This document shows, piece by piece, positions 32,195-40,717 of a DNA stretch of 45,306 nucleotides. The stretch's first letter is position 1; every line of letters begins with the position of its first letter. The position numbers were made by a program, and so were the translations under genes. The stretch is from an uncultured Lachnospiraceae bacterium (GTDB lineage: Bacteria > Bacillota > Clostridia > Lachnospirales > Lachnospiraceae). The notes beneath the pieces were generated by a model that was not told the origin of the DNA, did not search any database, and saw nothing but the letters and a program-made list of their open reading frames with translations. The stretch is from NCBI GenBank assembly GCA_949738465.1, contig CATJBQ010000076.1, positions 1-45,306 on the forward strand. The letters are read 5' to 3'.

Positions 32195-33766
32195 ATGGAG
32201 ATTATTACGGACAGTGGAGAAATGAAGCGGTGTGACAGCAACACCATCAACGAATATGGCGTTCCGTCCCTGGTACTGATGGAGCGGGCGGCTCTTGGCG
32301 TGGTGGAGGAGATCCGCAAGCGGAACCTGCACCGGGGACGGACGCTGGTACTCTGCGGACTTGGCAACAACGGTGGGGACGGCCTGGCTGCCGCCCGTCT
32401 GCTCCATCTTGGCGGCAGCCGGGTGCAGGTGCTGATTCCGGATGATGAGGAGCGCATGTCCGCAGAGACCAGGCGGCAGTATGAGATCCTGAAGCGCTAC
32501 GGGGTTCCCGTCTGCCATACGCTGGAGTCCTTTGGGACGGAGCCCTTCGAACTGGTGGTCGACGCGCTTTTCGGCATCGGCTTAAGCCGGAGGATCCAGG
32601 GCGTCTTCTGCCAGTGGCTGGAATATGCCAACGGGCTTGCTGCCTTCCGTCTGGCGGTGGATCTCCCTTCCGGAATCAACGCCGACGACGGGCAGCTTAT
32701 GGGCTGCGGCTTTCTGGCGGATCTGACGGTTACCTTCGCTTACCGGAAAATCGGTCATCTGCTGTATCCGGGGAGCCATTACTGTGGCCAGACGGTAGTG
32801 AAAGACATCGGCATCGGCCGGGAAAGCTGGCTGGGCGTGGAGCCGTCCTGTCTTGCCCCTTCACCGGAGGAGCTTAAGCTGCTGCCACGGCGGCCGGCCT
32901 GGTCCAATAAGGGAACCTTCGGTAAGGTGCTGGTAATCGCCGGCAGGAAGAATATGGCGGGGGCCGCGCTGTTCGCGGCCCATGCGGCACTGGCGGCCGG
33001 AAGCGGCCTGGTGAAGGTCATGACGCCGGAGGAGAACCGGGTGATCCTCCAGCAGCAGCTTCCGGAGGCGATCTTAGAGACCTACGATCCGGCGGAAGGA
33101 AACCGGAGTATTACGGAAAAGCTGGCCCTGCAGCTTCACTGGGCGGATGTGGCGGTGCTGGGGCCGGGAATCGGCACCGATGAGACGGCCCGCTGCCTGG
33201 TGGAGGGCGTTCTTCGCCAGGGCAGGATCCCACTGGTGCTGGATGCGGACGGACTGAATATATGTTCTGTATCGCCCTGGCTGCTTCTGGGACACCAGGG
33301 GCCGGTGATTGTGACGCCCCATCTGGGGGAGATGGCCCGGCTCACCGGCTGGGAGATCCCAAGGCTTCGACGGGAGCTGCGCCAGGCCGCTCTGGGCTTT
33401 TCGAAGGAATATGACCTGGTCTGTGTGCTGAAGGATGCCAGAACCGTCACGGCAACGCCCCAGGGCGGCTGCTATATCAATACCAGCGGCAATCCGGGCA
33501 TGGCTACGCCCGGCTCCGGGGATGTGCTCACCGGCGTGATCGCCGCCCTGCTGGCACAGGGGCTTTCTGTGCACCTTGCCGCGGTTCTGGGCGTGTATCT
33601 TCACGGCCTGAGCGGAGACGCTATGGTACTTAAGACCGGGCAGCACGGGATGCTGGCCAGCGATCTCATCGAAGGAATCCGCCAGGTTACCGCCGGGGCA
33701 GGGCGGGAAGCAGCAGGCAGAAAGAGTATGGTTTGTGGAAAGGACAGGGAAGATGAACAACTATAG
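32195..33766 (+). CDS. nnr: Bifunctional NAD(P)HX epimerase/dehydratase
   Basis: A 523-residue repair enzyme for hydrated NAD(P)H. The N-terminal half is the YjeF_N epimerase (SNTINEYGVPSLVLMERAA, CGLGNNGGDGLAAARLL), which interconverts the R and S hydrates. The C-terminal half is the YjeF_C ADP-dependent dehydratase with NKGTFGKVLVIAGRKNMAGAA, GPGIG and the GNPGMATPGSGDVLTG nucleotide loop. The reading frame extends upstream to 32138; the ATG at 32195 has GGGAG eight bases before it and starts at the usual N-terminus, while 32165 has no ribosome site and would lie in the tandem repeat. It overlaps alr by 14 bases, so the two are coupled. Confidence 0.94.
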   Translation: MEIITDSGEMKRCDSNTINEYGVPSLVLMERAALGVVEEIRKRNLHRGRTLVLCGLGNNGGDGLAAARLLHLGGSRVQVLIPDDEERMSAETRRQYEILKRYGVPVCHTLESFGTEPFELVVDALFGIGLSRRIQGVFCQWLEYANGLAAFRLAVDLPSGINADDGQLMGCGFLADLTVTFAYRKIGHLLYPGSHYCGQTVVKDIGIGRESWLGVEPSCLAPSPEELKLLPRRPAWSNKGTFGKVLVIAGRKNMAGAALFAAHAALAAGSGLVKVMTPEENRVILQQQLPEAILETYDPAEGNRSITEKLALQLHWADVAVLGPGIGTDETARCLVEGVLRQGRIPLVLDADGLNICSVSPWLLLGHQGPVIVTPHLGEMARLTGWEIPRLRRELRQAALGFSKEYDLVCVLKDARTVTATPQGGCYINTSGNPGMATPGSGDVLTGVIAALLAQGLSVHLAAVLGVYLHGLSGDAMVLKTGQHGMLASDLIEGIRQVTAGAGREAAGRKSMVCGKDREDEQL

Positions 33767-34919
33767 CAGAGTCCGCGCAGAGGTGGATCTGGACGCCATC
33801 CTGCATAATGTCAGGGAAATGAAGGCGGCGGTGGCGGCGGATACCAGGATCATGGCGGTGATCAAGACTGACGGCTACGGCCACGGGGCCGTGCCCATCG
33901 GCCGGGTATTGGAGCCCCTTCCCGAGGTCTGGGGCTACGCGGTGGCCACGGCGGAGGAGGGGCTGATCCTGCGGAGAAACGGCCTTAAAAAGCCCATTCT
34001 GGTGCTGGGAGCCACCTTTCCGGAGCAGTATGAACCCATGGCCCGGGCGGGAATCCGGCCCAATGTCTTTTCCCTCTTCATGGCCAGAAAGATGGAGGAG
34101 GCGCTGGCGGGGACGGACCTTACCCTGCCGGTCCATGTGAAGATCGACACCGGCTTAAGCCGGCTGGGCTTCCAGGTCACGGAAGAAGATGCGGACGCGG
34201 CCGCACAGATCGCCCGGTGCCCGCATATCATATGGGAGGGGCTTTTTACCCATTATGCCAAATCGGACGCATCCGACAAGACCATGGCCAGGGAGCAGAT
34301 GGCAGCCTTTGCCAGGATGCGGGGGATGTTAAAGGAGCGGGGAGTCACGCCGCCACTGGTCCATTCCGCTAACAGCGGGGCCATCATTGACCTTCCGGAG
34401 GCCAGCATGGACCTGGTGCGGGCCGGCATCAGTCTCTACGGCGTATGGCCCTCGGAGGAGGTACAAAAAACCCTGGACCTGCGTCCGGCCCTTTCCTTAA
34501 AAAGCACCATCGTTTTCCTAAAAGATCTGGAGGACGGGCGTACCATCAGCTACGGGGCCACCTACCGCACCAGAGGGCAGCAAAAAATCGCTACCATCCC
34601 GGTGGGTTACGGGGACGGCTATCCCAGGAGCCTTTCCAACAAGGGCTATGTGCTGATCCGTGGGAGGAAGGCCCCGATCTGCGGCCGGATCTGCATGGAC
34701 CAGTTTATGGTGGACGTGACGGATATCCCGGGAGCCGCCCTGGGAGACGAGGTGGTTCTGGTTGGAAAAAGCGGGGAGGAGCAGATTACCCTGGAGGAAA
34801 TCGGCAGCCTGTCCGGCCGTTTTCACTATGAATTCGCCTGCGATCTGGGGAAACGGATCCCCCGGGTGTACCTTATGGGCGGACGTATCGCAGAGGCCCG
34901 GGATTCCTTCGGGGAATAG
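33753..34919 (+). CDS. alr: Alanine racemase
   Basis: A 388-residue PLP enzyme of fold type III that makes D-alanine for peptidoglycan. The PLP lysine lies in AVIKTDGYGHG (about residue 40) and the second catalytic base, tyrosine, in the SYGATYRT region; ICMDQFMVDVT is typical of the family. The ATG at 33753 has AAAGGA eight bases upstream; a GTG at 33735 is in frame but lacks a ribosome site. It overlaps nnr, and the nnr-alr-mazF order resembles the alr-mazF neighbourhood of Bacillus. D-alanine made here is later removed by the carboxypeptidase at 3841. Confidence 0.95.
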   Translation: MNNYSRVRAEVDLDAILHNVREMKAAVAADTRIMAVIKTDGYGHGAVPIGRVLEPLPEVWGYAVATAEEGLILRRNGLKKPILVLGATFPEQYEPMARAGIRPNVFSLFMARKMEEALAGTDLTLPVHVKIDTGLSRLGFQVTEEDADAAAQIARCPHIIWEGLFTHYAKSDASDKTMAREQMAAFARMRGMLKERGVTPPLVHSANSGAIIDLPEASMDLVRAGISLYGVWPSEEVQKTLDLRPALSLKSTIVFLKDLEDGRTISYGATYRTRGQQKIATIPVGYGDGYPRSLSNKGYVLIRGRKAPICGRICMDQFMVDVTDIPGAALGDEVVLVGKSGEEQITLEEIGSLSGRFHYEFACDLGKRIPRVYLMGGRIAEARDSFGE

Positions 34920-35014
34920 GCAGGGAGGCCCTTTCGGAGAAAAAACGGAATACACACAAGAAAATTGGGAATAATTAGGAATGAAAATACCAATTTGTTT
35001 TGGAGTGTGATAAT

Positions 35015-35362
35015 ATGGTGATCCGAAGAGGAGATATTTACTATGCAGATCTGCGGCCGGTGGTGGGCTCCGAGCAGGGGGGCGTGCGGCCGGTGCTGGT
35101 GATACAGAACGATGTGGGAACCCGCCACAGTCCTACGGTAATCTGTGCGGCCATCACGTCGAAGATGAATAAGGCCAAGCTGCCCACCCATGTGGAGCTT
35201 TCCTCCGGCCAGTACGCGCTGGTGAAGGATTCGGTGGTTCTTCTGGAGCAGCTCCGTACCATCGACAAGATGCGCCTGAAGGATAAGGTGTGCCATCTGG
35301 ACGCAGATATCCTGCGGAAGGTGGACCGGGCGCTTTCGATCAGTCTGGAATTATATACATAA
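35015..35362 (+). CDS. mazF: MazF/NdoA-type endoribonuclease toxin
   Basis: A 115-residue protein of the PemK/MazF family, which cleaves single-stranded RNA at short specific sequences. [33 protein letters not shown] is almost diagnostic and contains the catalytic arginine, while the following [14 protein letters not shown] segment carries the conserved Thr/Ser. The ATG at 35015 follows TGGAG by nine bases; a TTG at 35000 would add five residues. The usual CopG-like antitoxin gene (ndoAI), expected between alr and the toxin, is missing: the 95-base gap has no such frame. A 7-base inverted repeat (34962-34968 with 34990-34996) lies just upstream and may be an operator. Confidence 0.93.
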   Translation: MVIRRGDIYYADLRPVVGSEQGGVRPVLVIQNDVGTRHSPTVICAAITSKMNKAKLPTHVELSSGQYALVKDSVVLLEQLRTIDKMRLKDKVCHLDADILRKVDRALSISLELYT

Positions 35363-35364
35363 GC

Positions 35365-35394
35365 TTGACTATTCTTCCAGAACTGTGATATATT
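35365..35394 (+). promoter_or_regulatory. Promoter candidate for the CNNM/CBS gene
   Basis: TTGACT (35365-35370) and TATATT (35389-35394) are 18 bases apart in an AT-rich gap. Confidence 0.55.
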
Positions 35395-35470
35395 TTTATA
35401 AAATGGCAGAATTTGTAATCCAGCAGATTTTTTGCTTACGCAGACTGCCACAAAAAGGAGTGTTTACAAA

Positions 35471-36829
35471 ATGGAAGATGGCGGTAGTCCGCTAATAGGA
35501 ATCCTTTTATTTGTGCTGTTTCTGGTATTGGACGCGCTGCTGTACGGCTTTTTGACGGCAGTGAACAATCTCAACGACAGCCATGTGGAGAAGCTGGCCG
35601 CAGAGGGCGATAAGCGCGCCCTGTGGCTTCGCAGGGTGATGGACGATCCTTACCCCACCACCCATGTGCTGCAGATCATCATGACATTTGTCAGTGTGAT
35701 CCTGGGGATTTACCAGGGCGGCATGTATGGGCGGCTCTTAAAGGGGCTGATTCCCCAATCGGAGGAGATTCTCCTGATCTCCGGGATCTGTTATGTGGCA
35801 AGCGTTCTGGCGCTGGTATTTTTACTGGTGGTCCTGGGCATTCTGCTGCCCCAGAAGATTGCCATCCGCAAAGCGGAAAAATGGGCGTTCGGGCTGGCCC
35901 GGGTGATGCGGGTGCTTGTGCTTCTGTTCTGGCCCTTTGGCTTTCTGGCGGAGGGGCTGTCCAATCTGTTCCTGCGCCTGTGCGGCATGGATCCCGACGA
36001 GGATGTGGACGACGTGACCGAGGAGGAGATCATCTCCATGGTGAATGAGGGCCATGAGCATGGTGTGCTGCAGGCCAGCGAGGCGGAGATGATACATAAT
36101 ATTTTCGAGTTTGGCGACAAAGAGGCCAGGGATATTATGACCCACCGGAAGAACATCGTGGCGCTGGAGGGGCAGATGAAGCTGTCGGAGGCGCTCAGCT
36201 TTATGCTGGAGAAGAATAATTCCAGATTTCCCGTCTACCAGGAGGATATCGACAATATCACCGGCGTCATCCATATCAAGGACGCCATGCTCCTTGGCCG
36301 TGACCCGTCCCTGGGGGAGCGGAGTATTTCAGAGATCGACGGGCTGGTGCGGGACGTCCGCTTTATTCCGGAGACACGCAACATCAGCAGCCTGTTCCAG
36401 GCCATGCAGTCCCAGAAGAACCACCTGGTGATCGTGGTGGACGAGTATGGGCAGACGGCCGGGCTGGTGGCCATGGAGGATATCTTAGAGGAGATTGTGG
36501 GCAATATCCTGGACGAATATGACGAGGAGGATAATCTGATCCTGCCCCAGCCGGACGGCAGCTTCCTGATGAAGGGGATGGCTCCCTTAGACGAGGTGTG
36601 GGAAGCCCTGGGCCTTTCCGGGGAGCTTGAGGATTACGATACCCTCAACGGATACTTGATTTCCCTGATCGACAAGATTCCCGGCGATCACGAGGTATTT
36701 GATGTTTCTGCGCATAATTGCCGCTTCAAGGTCCTTCAAGTGGAAAATAAAATGATCCAGACCGTCCGCGTAATCCGCCTTTCGCCGGAGGAAGGCCAGG
36801 AACCCGGAAAAGAGGGTGTTTTTGCATAG
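35471..36829 (+). CDS. CNNM/HlyC-family membrane protein with CBS pair
   Basis: A 452-residue protein often labelled 'hemolysin'. The N-terminal DUF21/CNNM domain has about four membrane segments (residues 5-180, including LLFVLFLVLDALLYGFL and LVFLLVVLGILLPQKIAIR). Two CBS domains follow (start near DIMTHRKNIVAL, and FIPETRNISSLFQAMQ), and a C-terminal CorC_HlyC domain (MKGMAPLDEVWEAL, YDTLNGYLI). Relatives take part in Mg2+ or Co2+ transport; haemolytic activity is not implied. The ATG at 35471 follows AAAAAGGAG by ten bases and the in-frame TTG at 35432 is ignored. It stands alone between two promoter candidates. Confidence 0.92.
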   Translation: MEDGGSPLIGILLFVLFLVLDALLYGFLTAVNNLNDSHVEKLAAEGDKRALWLRRVMDDPYPTTHVLQIIMTFVSVILGIYQGGMYGRLLKGLIPQSEEILLISGICYVASVLALVFLLVVLGILLPQKIAIRKAEKWAFGLARVMRVLVLLFWPFGFLAEGLSNLFLRLCGMDPDEDVDDVTEEEIISMVNEGHEHGVLQASEAEMIHNIFEFGDKEARDIMTHRKNIVALEGQMKLSEALSFMLEKNNSRFPVYQEDIDNITGVIHIKDAMLLGRDPSLGERSISEIDGLVRDVRFIPETRNISSLFQAMQSQKNHLVIVVDEYGQTAGLVAMEDILEEIVGNILDEYDEEDNLILPQPDGSFLMKGMAPLDEVWEALGLSGELEDYDTLNGYLISLIDKIPGDHEVFDVSAHNCRFKVLQVENKMIQTVRVIRLSPEEGQEPGKEGVFA

Positions 36830-36837
36830 ACGCGAGG

Positions 36838-36853
36838 TTTCCTTGCAAGGAAA
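36838..36853. promoter_or_regulatory. 16-bp perfect palindrome over the yebC promoter
   Basis: TTTCCTTGCAAGGAAA is a perfect 16-base palindrome. Its centre TTGCAA is the -35 box of the yebC promoter, so a bound dimeric regulator would block or guide polymerase. The regulator is unknown. Confidence 0.55.
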
Positions 36854-36871
36854 GGGGACTCGTGTTATGAT
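36843..36871 (+). promoter_or_regulatory. Promoter of yebC
   Basis: TTGCAA (36843-36848) and TATGAT (36866-36871) are 17 bases apart. The leader contains a small hairpin (CGGCGC 36883-36888 with GCGCCG 36896-36901) before the ribosome binding region. Confidence 0.7.
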
Positions 36872-36941
36872 AAGCTGAAAGCCGGCGCAGAATAAGCGCC
36901 GTACAGAAATAGAAAACAAAGAGAAGAAAAGAGGAAAAAAG

Positions 36942-37670
36942 ATGTCAGGACATTCAAAATTTGCCAATATCAAGCATAAAAAGGAGAAAAACGACGCCGC
37001 CAAGGGCAAGGTTTTTACGGTGATCGGCCGTGAGCTTGCGGTGGCCGTCAAGGAGGGCGGCCCGGATCCGGCTAACAACAGCAAGCTGCGGGACGTGATC
37101 GCCAAGGCCAAGGCCAACAATATGCCCAACGATACCATCGACCGGGGCATCAAGAAGGCGGCGGGGGACGCTTCTTCCGTCAATTACGAGTATGTTTCCT
37201 ATGAGGGTTACGGGCCCAGCGGCATCGCCATCATCGTGGATGCGCTGACGGACAACAAGAACCGGACGGCGGCCAATGTCCGCAGCGCCTTTACCAAGGG
37301 CAAGGGCAATATCGGAACCCAGGGCTGCGTTTCCTACATGTTTGACAAGAAGGGCCAGATCATCATCGACAAGGAAGAATGTGAGATGGACGCGGACGAC
37401 CTGATGATGACGGCTCTGGACGCGGGAGCGGAGGATTTTTCCGAGGAGGAGGACAGCTTTGAGGTAATCACCGACCCGGATGCGTTCAGCGAGGTACGCC
37501 AGAGTCTGGAGGATGCGGGGATTCCCATGGCCTCCGCGGAGGTGACCATGATTCCCCAGAACTGGGTGGAGCTTACCGATGAGGAAGCGGTGAAGAACCT
37601 TCAGCGGACCCTGGATCTTCTGGATGAGGATGACGACGTACAGGCCGTTTACCATAACTGGGACGAGTAA
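36942..37670 (+). CDS. yebC: YebC/PmpR/TACO1-family protein
   Basis: A 242-residue protein with the invariant beginning SGHSKFANIKHKKEKNDAAKGK and the second mark YEGYGPSGIAIIVDALTDNKNRTAA. Members have been described as transcription regulators (PmpR) and, more recently, as factors that help ribosomes translate proline-rich stretches (TACO1 and a bacterial YebC). Length and domain order are normal and no frameshift is seen. An AGAGGAAAAAAG stretch serves as ribosome binding site. It is followed after 31 bases by a CFI-box gene, and that gene overlaps glgA. Confidence 0.95.
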   Translation: MSGHSKFANIKHKKEKNDAAKGKVFTVIGRELAVAVKEGGPDPANNSKLRDVIAKAKANNMPNDTIDRGIKKAAGDASSVNYEYVSYEGYGPSGIAIIVDALTDNKNRTAANVRSAFTKGKGNIGTQGCVSYMFDKKGQIIIDKEECEMDADDLMMTALDAGAEDFSEEEDSFEVITDPDAFSEVRQSLEDAGIPMASAEVTMIPQNWVELTDEEAVKNLQRTLDLLDEDDDVQAVYHNWDE

Positions 37671-37701
37671 GTATTTTGGTGGAAGGCCAGGGAGAGGACA
37701 G

Positions 37702-38493
37702 ATGGAAGATATGGATGTAAAGCGGGCGCTGACGCTGTTTCCGGCGATGCTCACAGAGGTGGGAGATCCCTTGAAGGATTTTAAGAAGGGAAGCTATGAA
37801 GCCAGCTTCCAGGCTTATGTGGAGCGCACCGCGGAGGCGATGGACGCCATAGAGGACGCCTATCAGGCAGCGGAAGAGAAGGAGCAGCTTCTTCAGGAGC
37901 TGGCCGGAGCGTTCGTGGATGCGGCCGCAAGGACCCTTGAGGGACAGAAGAAGCGCCGGCAGGAGGAGCTTCTGATGAACTATAACATGTGCCTGGTGGT
38001 GTATGTGAATCCCGCCCTTCTGGAGCGCAGGCCCCAATCCGGACAGCCGCTGGCAGAGGAGCTTCTGCGCGCATGGAAGGAGCGTTTCCCCAAGACCAAC
38101 CTGAAGCTTTCGGATTTTGCCACCATCAACGGCGGTTTTAAGCGGAGATTCTGCTATATTACCACCGCGGTCTGCAAAAGCCGGGGGCGGGGCGATGACT
38201 GCTATGAGCTTAACCTGCTGCGGGACTACCGGGATCAGTATCTGCTCCGCCAACCGGACGGCGAGGCGCTGGTGAAGGAGTACTATAACGTGGCGCCCAC
38301 TGTGGTCAAGCATATCGATGAATGCCAGGACGCGGCCGGCGTGTATGAGCAGATCTGGCAGGAATATCTGGCTCCCTGCATTTCCCTGATCGAGGCGGGC
38401 CGCCGGCAGGAATGCCGCCAGCGCTACGAGGAGATGGTGTGCCGGCTAAAGGAACAGTATTTTTATACAGGAAAGGTGGAAAACGGATTATGA
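37702..38493 (+). CDS. CFI-box domain protein of unknown function
   Basis: A 263-residue protein without membrane segments. An N-terminal helical region (about residues 1-110, with QAAEEKEQLLQELAGAF) precedes a module CYITTAVCKSRGRGDDCYEL followed by LLRDYRDQYL (about residues 152-185). This matches the pattern CFITTAxC...DDCYEL...FRxFRDxxL, a CFI-box type module found in many Clostridia at protein C-termini or beside zinc ribbons; its function is not known to me. Three cysteines in it could bind metal. The ATG at 37702 has GGAGAGG upstream; the longer frame from 37624 overlaps yebC and is rejected. Its stop overlaps the glgA start (ATGA), so the two are translated together. Confidence 0.82.
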   Translation: MEDMDVKRALTLFPAMLTEVGDPLKDFKKGSYEASFQAYVERTAEAMDAIEDAYQAAEEKEQLLQELAGAFVDAAARTLEGQKKRRQEELLMNYNMCLVVYVNPALLERRPQSGQPLAEELLRAWKERFPKTNLKLSDFATINGGFKRRFCYITTAVCKSRGRGDDCYELNLLRDYRDQYLLRQPDGEALVKEYYNVAPTVVKHIDECQDAAGVYEQIWQEYLAPCISLIEAGRRQECRQRYEEMVCRLKEQYFYTGKVENGL

Positions 38494-39944
38494 GAAATGT
38501 ATTGTTTGTTGCATCGGAATGTGTACCCTTCATCAAGACGGGCGGCTTAGCGGACGTATGCGGCGCGCTGCCTAAGGAATTTTACAAGGAAGCCTGGGAT
38601 GTGCGGGTGGTGATCCCCAACTATAGCTGTATTCCGGAAAAATGGAGGAGCCAGTTCTCCTATGTGACACATTTTTACATGAGCGCAGGGCCCTATATCC
38701 GCGACCGGTATGTGGGCGTGCTCCAGTACCAGTATCAGGGCATTACCTATTATTTTATTGACAATCAGGATTATTTCAACACCTTCCTGCCCTACGGAAA
38801 TATGCGCCAGGATATCGAGAAGTTTATTTTCTTCGATAAGGCGGTACTGTCCATGCTGCCGCTGATTGGCTTCCGTCCGGACTTAATCCACTGCCATGAC
38901 TGGCAGACCGGCTTTATTCCGGTGTACCTGAAGACCGAGTTTGCCGCCTCCGACTTTTTCTGGAACATCAAGTCCATTATGACGATCCACAACCTGAAGT
39001 TCCAGGGCGTGTGGGACGTGGAGACGATCCAGGGCTTAAGCGGCCTTCCCATGAGCCTGTTTGCTCCCGATAAACTGGAGTTCAATAAGGCGGGGAACAT
39101 GCTAAAAGGCGGTCTTGTTTACGCGGACTATATCACCACCGTCAGCGACACCTACGCCTATGAGATCCAGTCGGATTATTACGGGGAAGGGTTGAACGGC
39201 CTCATGTATGCCCGCCGCCTGGATATGCAGGGCATTGTCAACGGCATCGATTATCAGGAATACGATCCGGCCACCGACGGGAAGATTTTCACCAATTACG
39301 ACGCGGGCTCCTTCCGCAATCTGAAATGGAAGAACAAGACGGCCCTCCAGCAGGAGCTGGGCTTAGCCGTAGATAAGAAGAAATACATGATCGGCTTGAT
39401 TTCCAGGCTTACGGACCAGAAGGGGCTGGATCTGATTGCCTACGCCATGGACGGCATTGTGGACGATTATACCCAGCTTGTGGTGATCGGCACGGGAGAG
39501 GCCAAGTATGAAAATATGTTCCGTCATTACGCCTGGAAATACGCAGACCGCGTATCGGCCAACATCTGCTATTCCGACGACCTGGCCCACAAGCTGTATG
39601 CGGCGGCGGACTCGTTTTTGATGCCCTCCCGCTTTGAGCCCTGCGGGCTGACCCAGATGATTTCCTTCCGCTACGGCACGGTTCCCATTGTCCGGGAGAC
39701 CGGGGGACTTAAGGATACGGTCCATCCCTACAATGAATACGAGAACACCGGCGACGGATTTTCCTTTGCCAATTACAACGCGGACGAGATGCTGAAAGTG
39801 ATCAACTATTCCAAAAAGGTGTATTTCGACCAGAAGCGCAACTGGAACCAGATGGTAGACCGGGGCATGGCCAACGACTATTCCTGGCGTGTTTCCACCG
39901 GAAGATACGAGGGACTGTACCGTTACCTGCTGGGAGATTGTTAA
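38490..39944 (+). CDS. glgA: Glycogen synthase
   Basis: A 484-residue GT5 glucosyltransferase that extends alpha-1,4-glucan from ADP-glucose. The N-terminal ADP-glucose motif KTGGLADVCGALP lies at about residues 15-27, HCHDWQTGF in the first Rossmann domain, and the second domain has ISRLTDQKGLD and the catalytic FEPCGLTQMISFRYGTVPIVRETGGLKDTV. Length is normal. The start codon overlaps the stop of the preceding CFI-box gene, and an upstream in-frame opening is rejected. No other glg gene is in the window, so it is separated from the usual glycogen cluster. Its stop codon lies within the first BirA-like site upstream of bioY. Confidence 0.95.
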   Translation: MRNVLFVASECVPFIKTGGLADVCGALPKEFYKEAWDVRVVIPNYSCIPEKWRSQFSYVTHFYMSAGPYIRDRYVGVLQYQYQGITYYFIDNQDYFNTFLPYGNMRQDIEKFIFFDKAVLSMLPLIGFRPDLIHCHDWQTGFIPVYLKTEFAASDFFWNIKSIMTIHNLKFQGVWDVETIQGLSGLPMSLFAPDKLEFNKAGNMLKGGLVYADYITTVSDTYAYEIQSDYYGEGLNGLMYARRLDMQGIVNGIDYQEYDPATDGKIFTNYDAGSFRNLKWKNKTALQQELGLAVDKKKYMIGLISRLTDQKGLDLIAYAMDGIVDDYTQLVVIGTGEAKYENMFRHYAWKYADRVSANICYSDDLAHKLYAAADSFLMPSRFEPCGLTQMISFRYGTVPIVRETGGLKDTVHPYNEYENTGDGFSFANYNADEMLKVINYSKKVYFDQKRNWNQMVDRGMANDYSWRVSTGRYEGLYRYLLGDC

Positions 39945-39968
39945 CTAATACATATTTTTGGTTGACAA
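39938..39968. promoter_or_regulatory. BirA-like operator 1 of bioY
   Basis: TTGTTAAC, a 15-base spacer and GTTGACAA fit the biotin repressor pattern TTGTTAAC-N15-GTTAACAA with one mismatch. The right half contains the bioY -35 box. Confidence 0.65.
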
Positions 39969-39990
39969 ATAATCCTGTCTATTGTAAACT
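39962..39990 (+). promoter_or_regulatory. Promoter of bioY
   Basis: TTGACA (39962-39967) and TAAACT (39985-39990) are separated by 17 bases. Both boxes fall inside BirA-like half-sites. Confidence 0.75.
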
Positions 39991-40025
39991 ATTTCCAGTA
40001 GCAATTTTACAATAGACAGGATTAT
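39969..40025. promoter_or_regulatory. 20-bp perfect inverted repeat holding BirA-like operator 2
   Basis: Arms 39969-39988 (ATAATCCTGTCTATTGTAAA) and 40006-40025 are perfect complements around a 17-base loop. Inside lie TTGTAAAC (39982-39989) and TTTTACAA (40005-40012) with the same 15-base spacer as operator 1, 44 bases further on. The likely transcription start is inside the loop, so the element acts as DNA rather than as a full RNA hairpin. Confidence 0.65.
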
Positions 40026-40046
40026 GATGTTAAGGAGGATATTTTC

Positions 40047-40622
40047 ATGAAGCGGATGAAAACCGTTGACCTTGTAACCGTTGCCTTGATGGCCGCCATT
40101 TTATGCATTCTGGCGCCCATATCGATTCCCTTAAGCTTTTCCCCGATTCCGTTGACTTTGGGGATGTTTGCCGTCTATATGGCAGGGATCCTTCTGGGGA
40201 GAGAGAAGGGAACCCTCTGTGTGCTGATCTACCTTCTGCTGGGTGCGGTGGGGCTTCCGGTCTTCTCCGGCTACAGCGGGGGATTCCAGAAGATCATAGG
40301 CCCCACCGGCGGCTATCTCTGGGGCTATCTGTTTCTGGCCTGGCTGACAGGACTTTTTGTGGAGCTTTTTGAAAAAAGCGTGAAAATGACGATGCTGGGG
40401 GCTGTGATCGGAGCCGTTACAGGTACGGCGGTCTGTTATGCCTTCGGTACCCTCTGCATGGGGCTGCAGCTTTCCATGACGCCCATGCAAGCCCTCTGGG
40501 CCGGCGTGATTCCCTTTGTCCCGCTGGATCTTGTGAAACTGGCGCTGGCGGTGGTTGTCTGTTGTCCCATCCGGCATCTGCTCCTGTCCCAGGGACTGAT
40601 TGAAAAAAAAATCCGGGGATAA
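40047..40622 (+). CDS. bioY: Biotin ECF transporter substrate-binding protein BioY
   Basis: A 191-residue membrane protein with six predicted helices that captures biotin for the energy-coupling-factor transporter. Typical BioY features are LSFSPIPLTLGMFAVYMAGILLG, the LIYLLLGAVGLPVFSGYSGG segment and GPTGGYLWGYLFLAWLTG. AAGGAGG lies seven to eight bases before the ATG. The ECF ATPases and T component are not here and are presumably encoded elsewhere, shared with other S components. The double BirA-like operator and promoter directly upstream support both the substrate and biotin-dependent control. A terminator follows, so it is a single-gene transcript. Confidence 0.95.
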   Translation: MKRMKTVDLVTVALMAAILCILAPISIPLSFSPIPLTLGMFAVYMAGILLGREKGTLCVLIYLLLGAVGLPVFSGYSGGFQKIIGPTGGYLWGYLFLAWLTGLFVELFEKSVKMTMLGAVIGAVTGTAVCYAFGTLCMGLQLSMTPMQALWAGVIPFVPLDLVKLALAVVVCCPIRHLLLSQGLIEKKIRG

Positions 40623-40660
40623 AAAACGAATTATTCCACATACTGATCGAAAGAAAGCAA

Positions 40661-40696
40661 GAGACTGGCGCCTACCTGGTGTCAGCCTCTTTTTTC
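40661..40696 (+). terminator. Terminator of bioY
   Basis: GAGACTGGCGCC pairs with GGTGTCAGCCTC (one mismatch, two G-U pairs) around a 5-base loop, followed by TTTTTT. The ribosome binding site of the next gene begins seven bases later. Confidence 0.75.
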
Positions 40697-40717
40697 GGGA
40701 AACGGAGGTTTTTTGAC

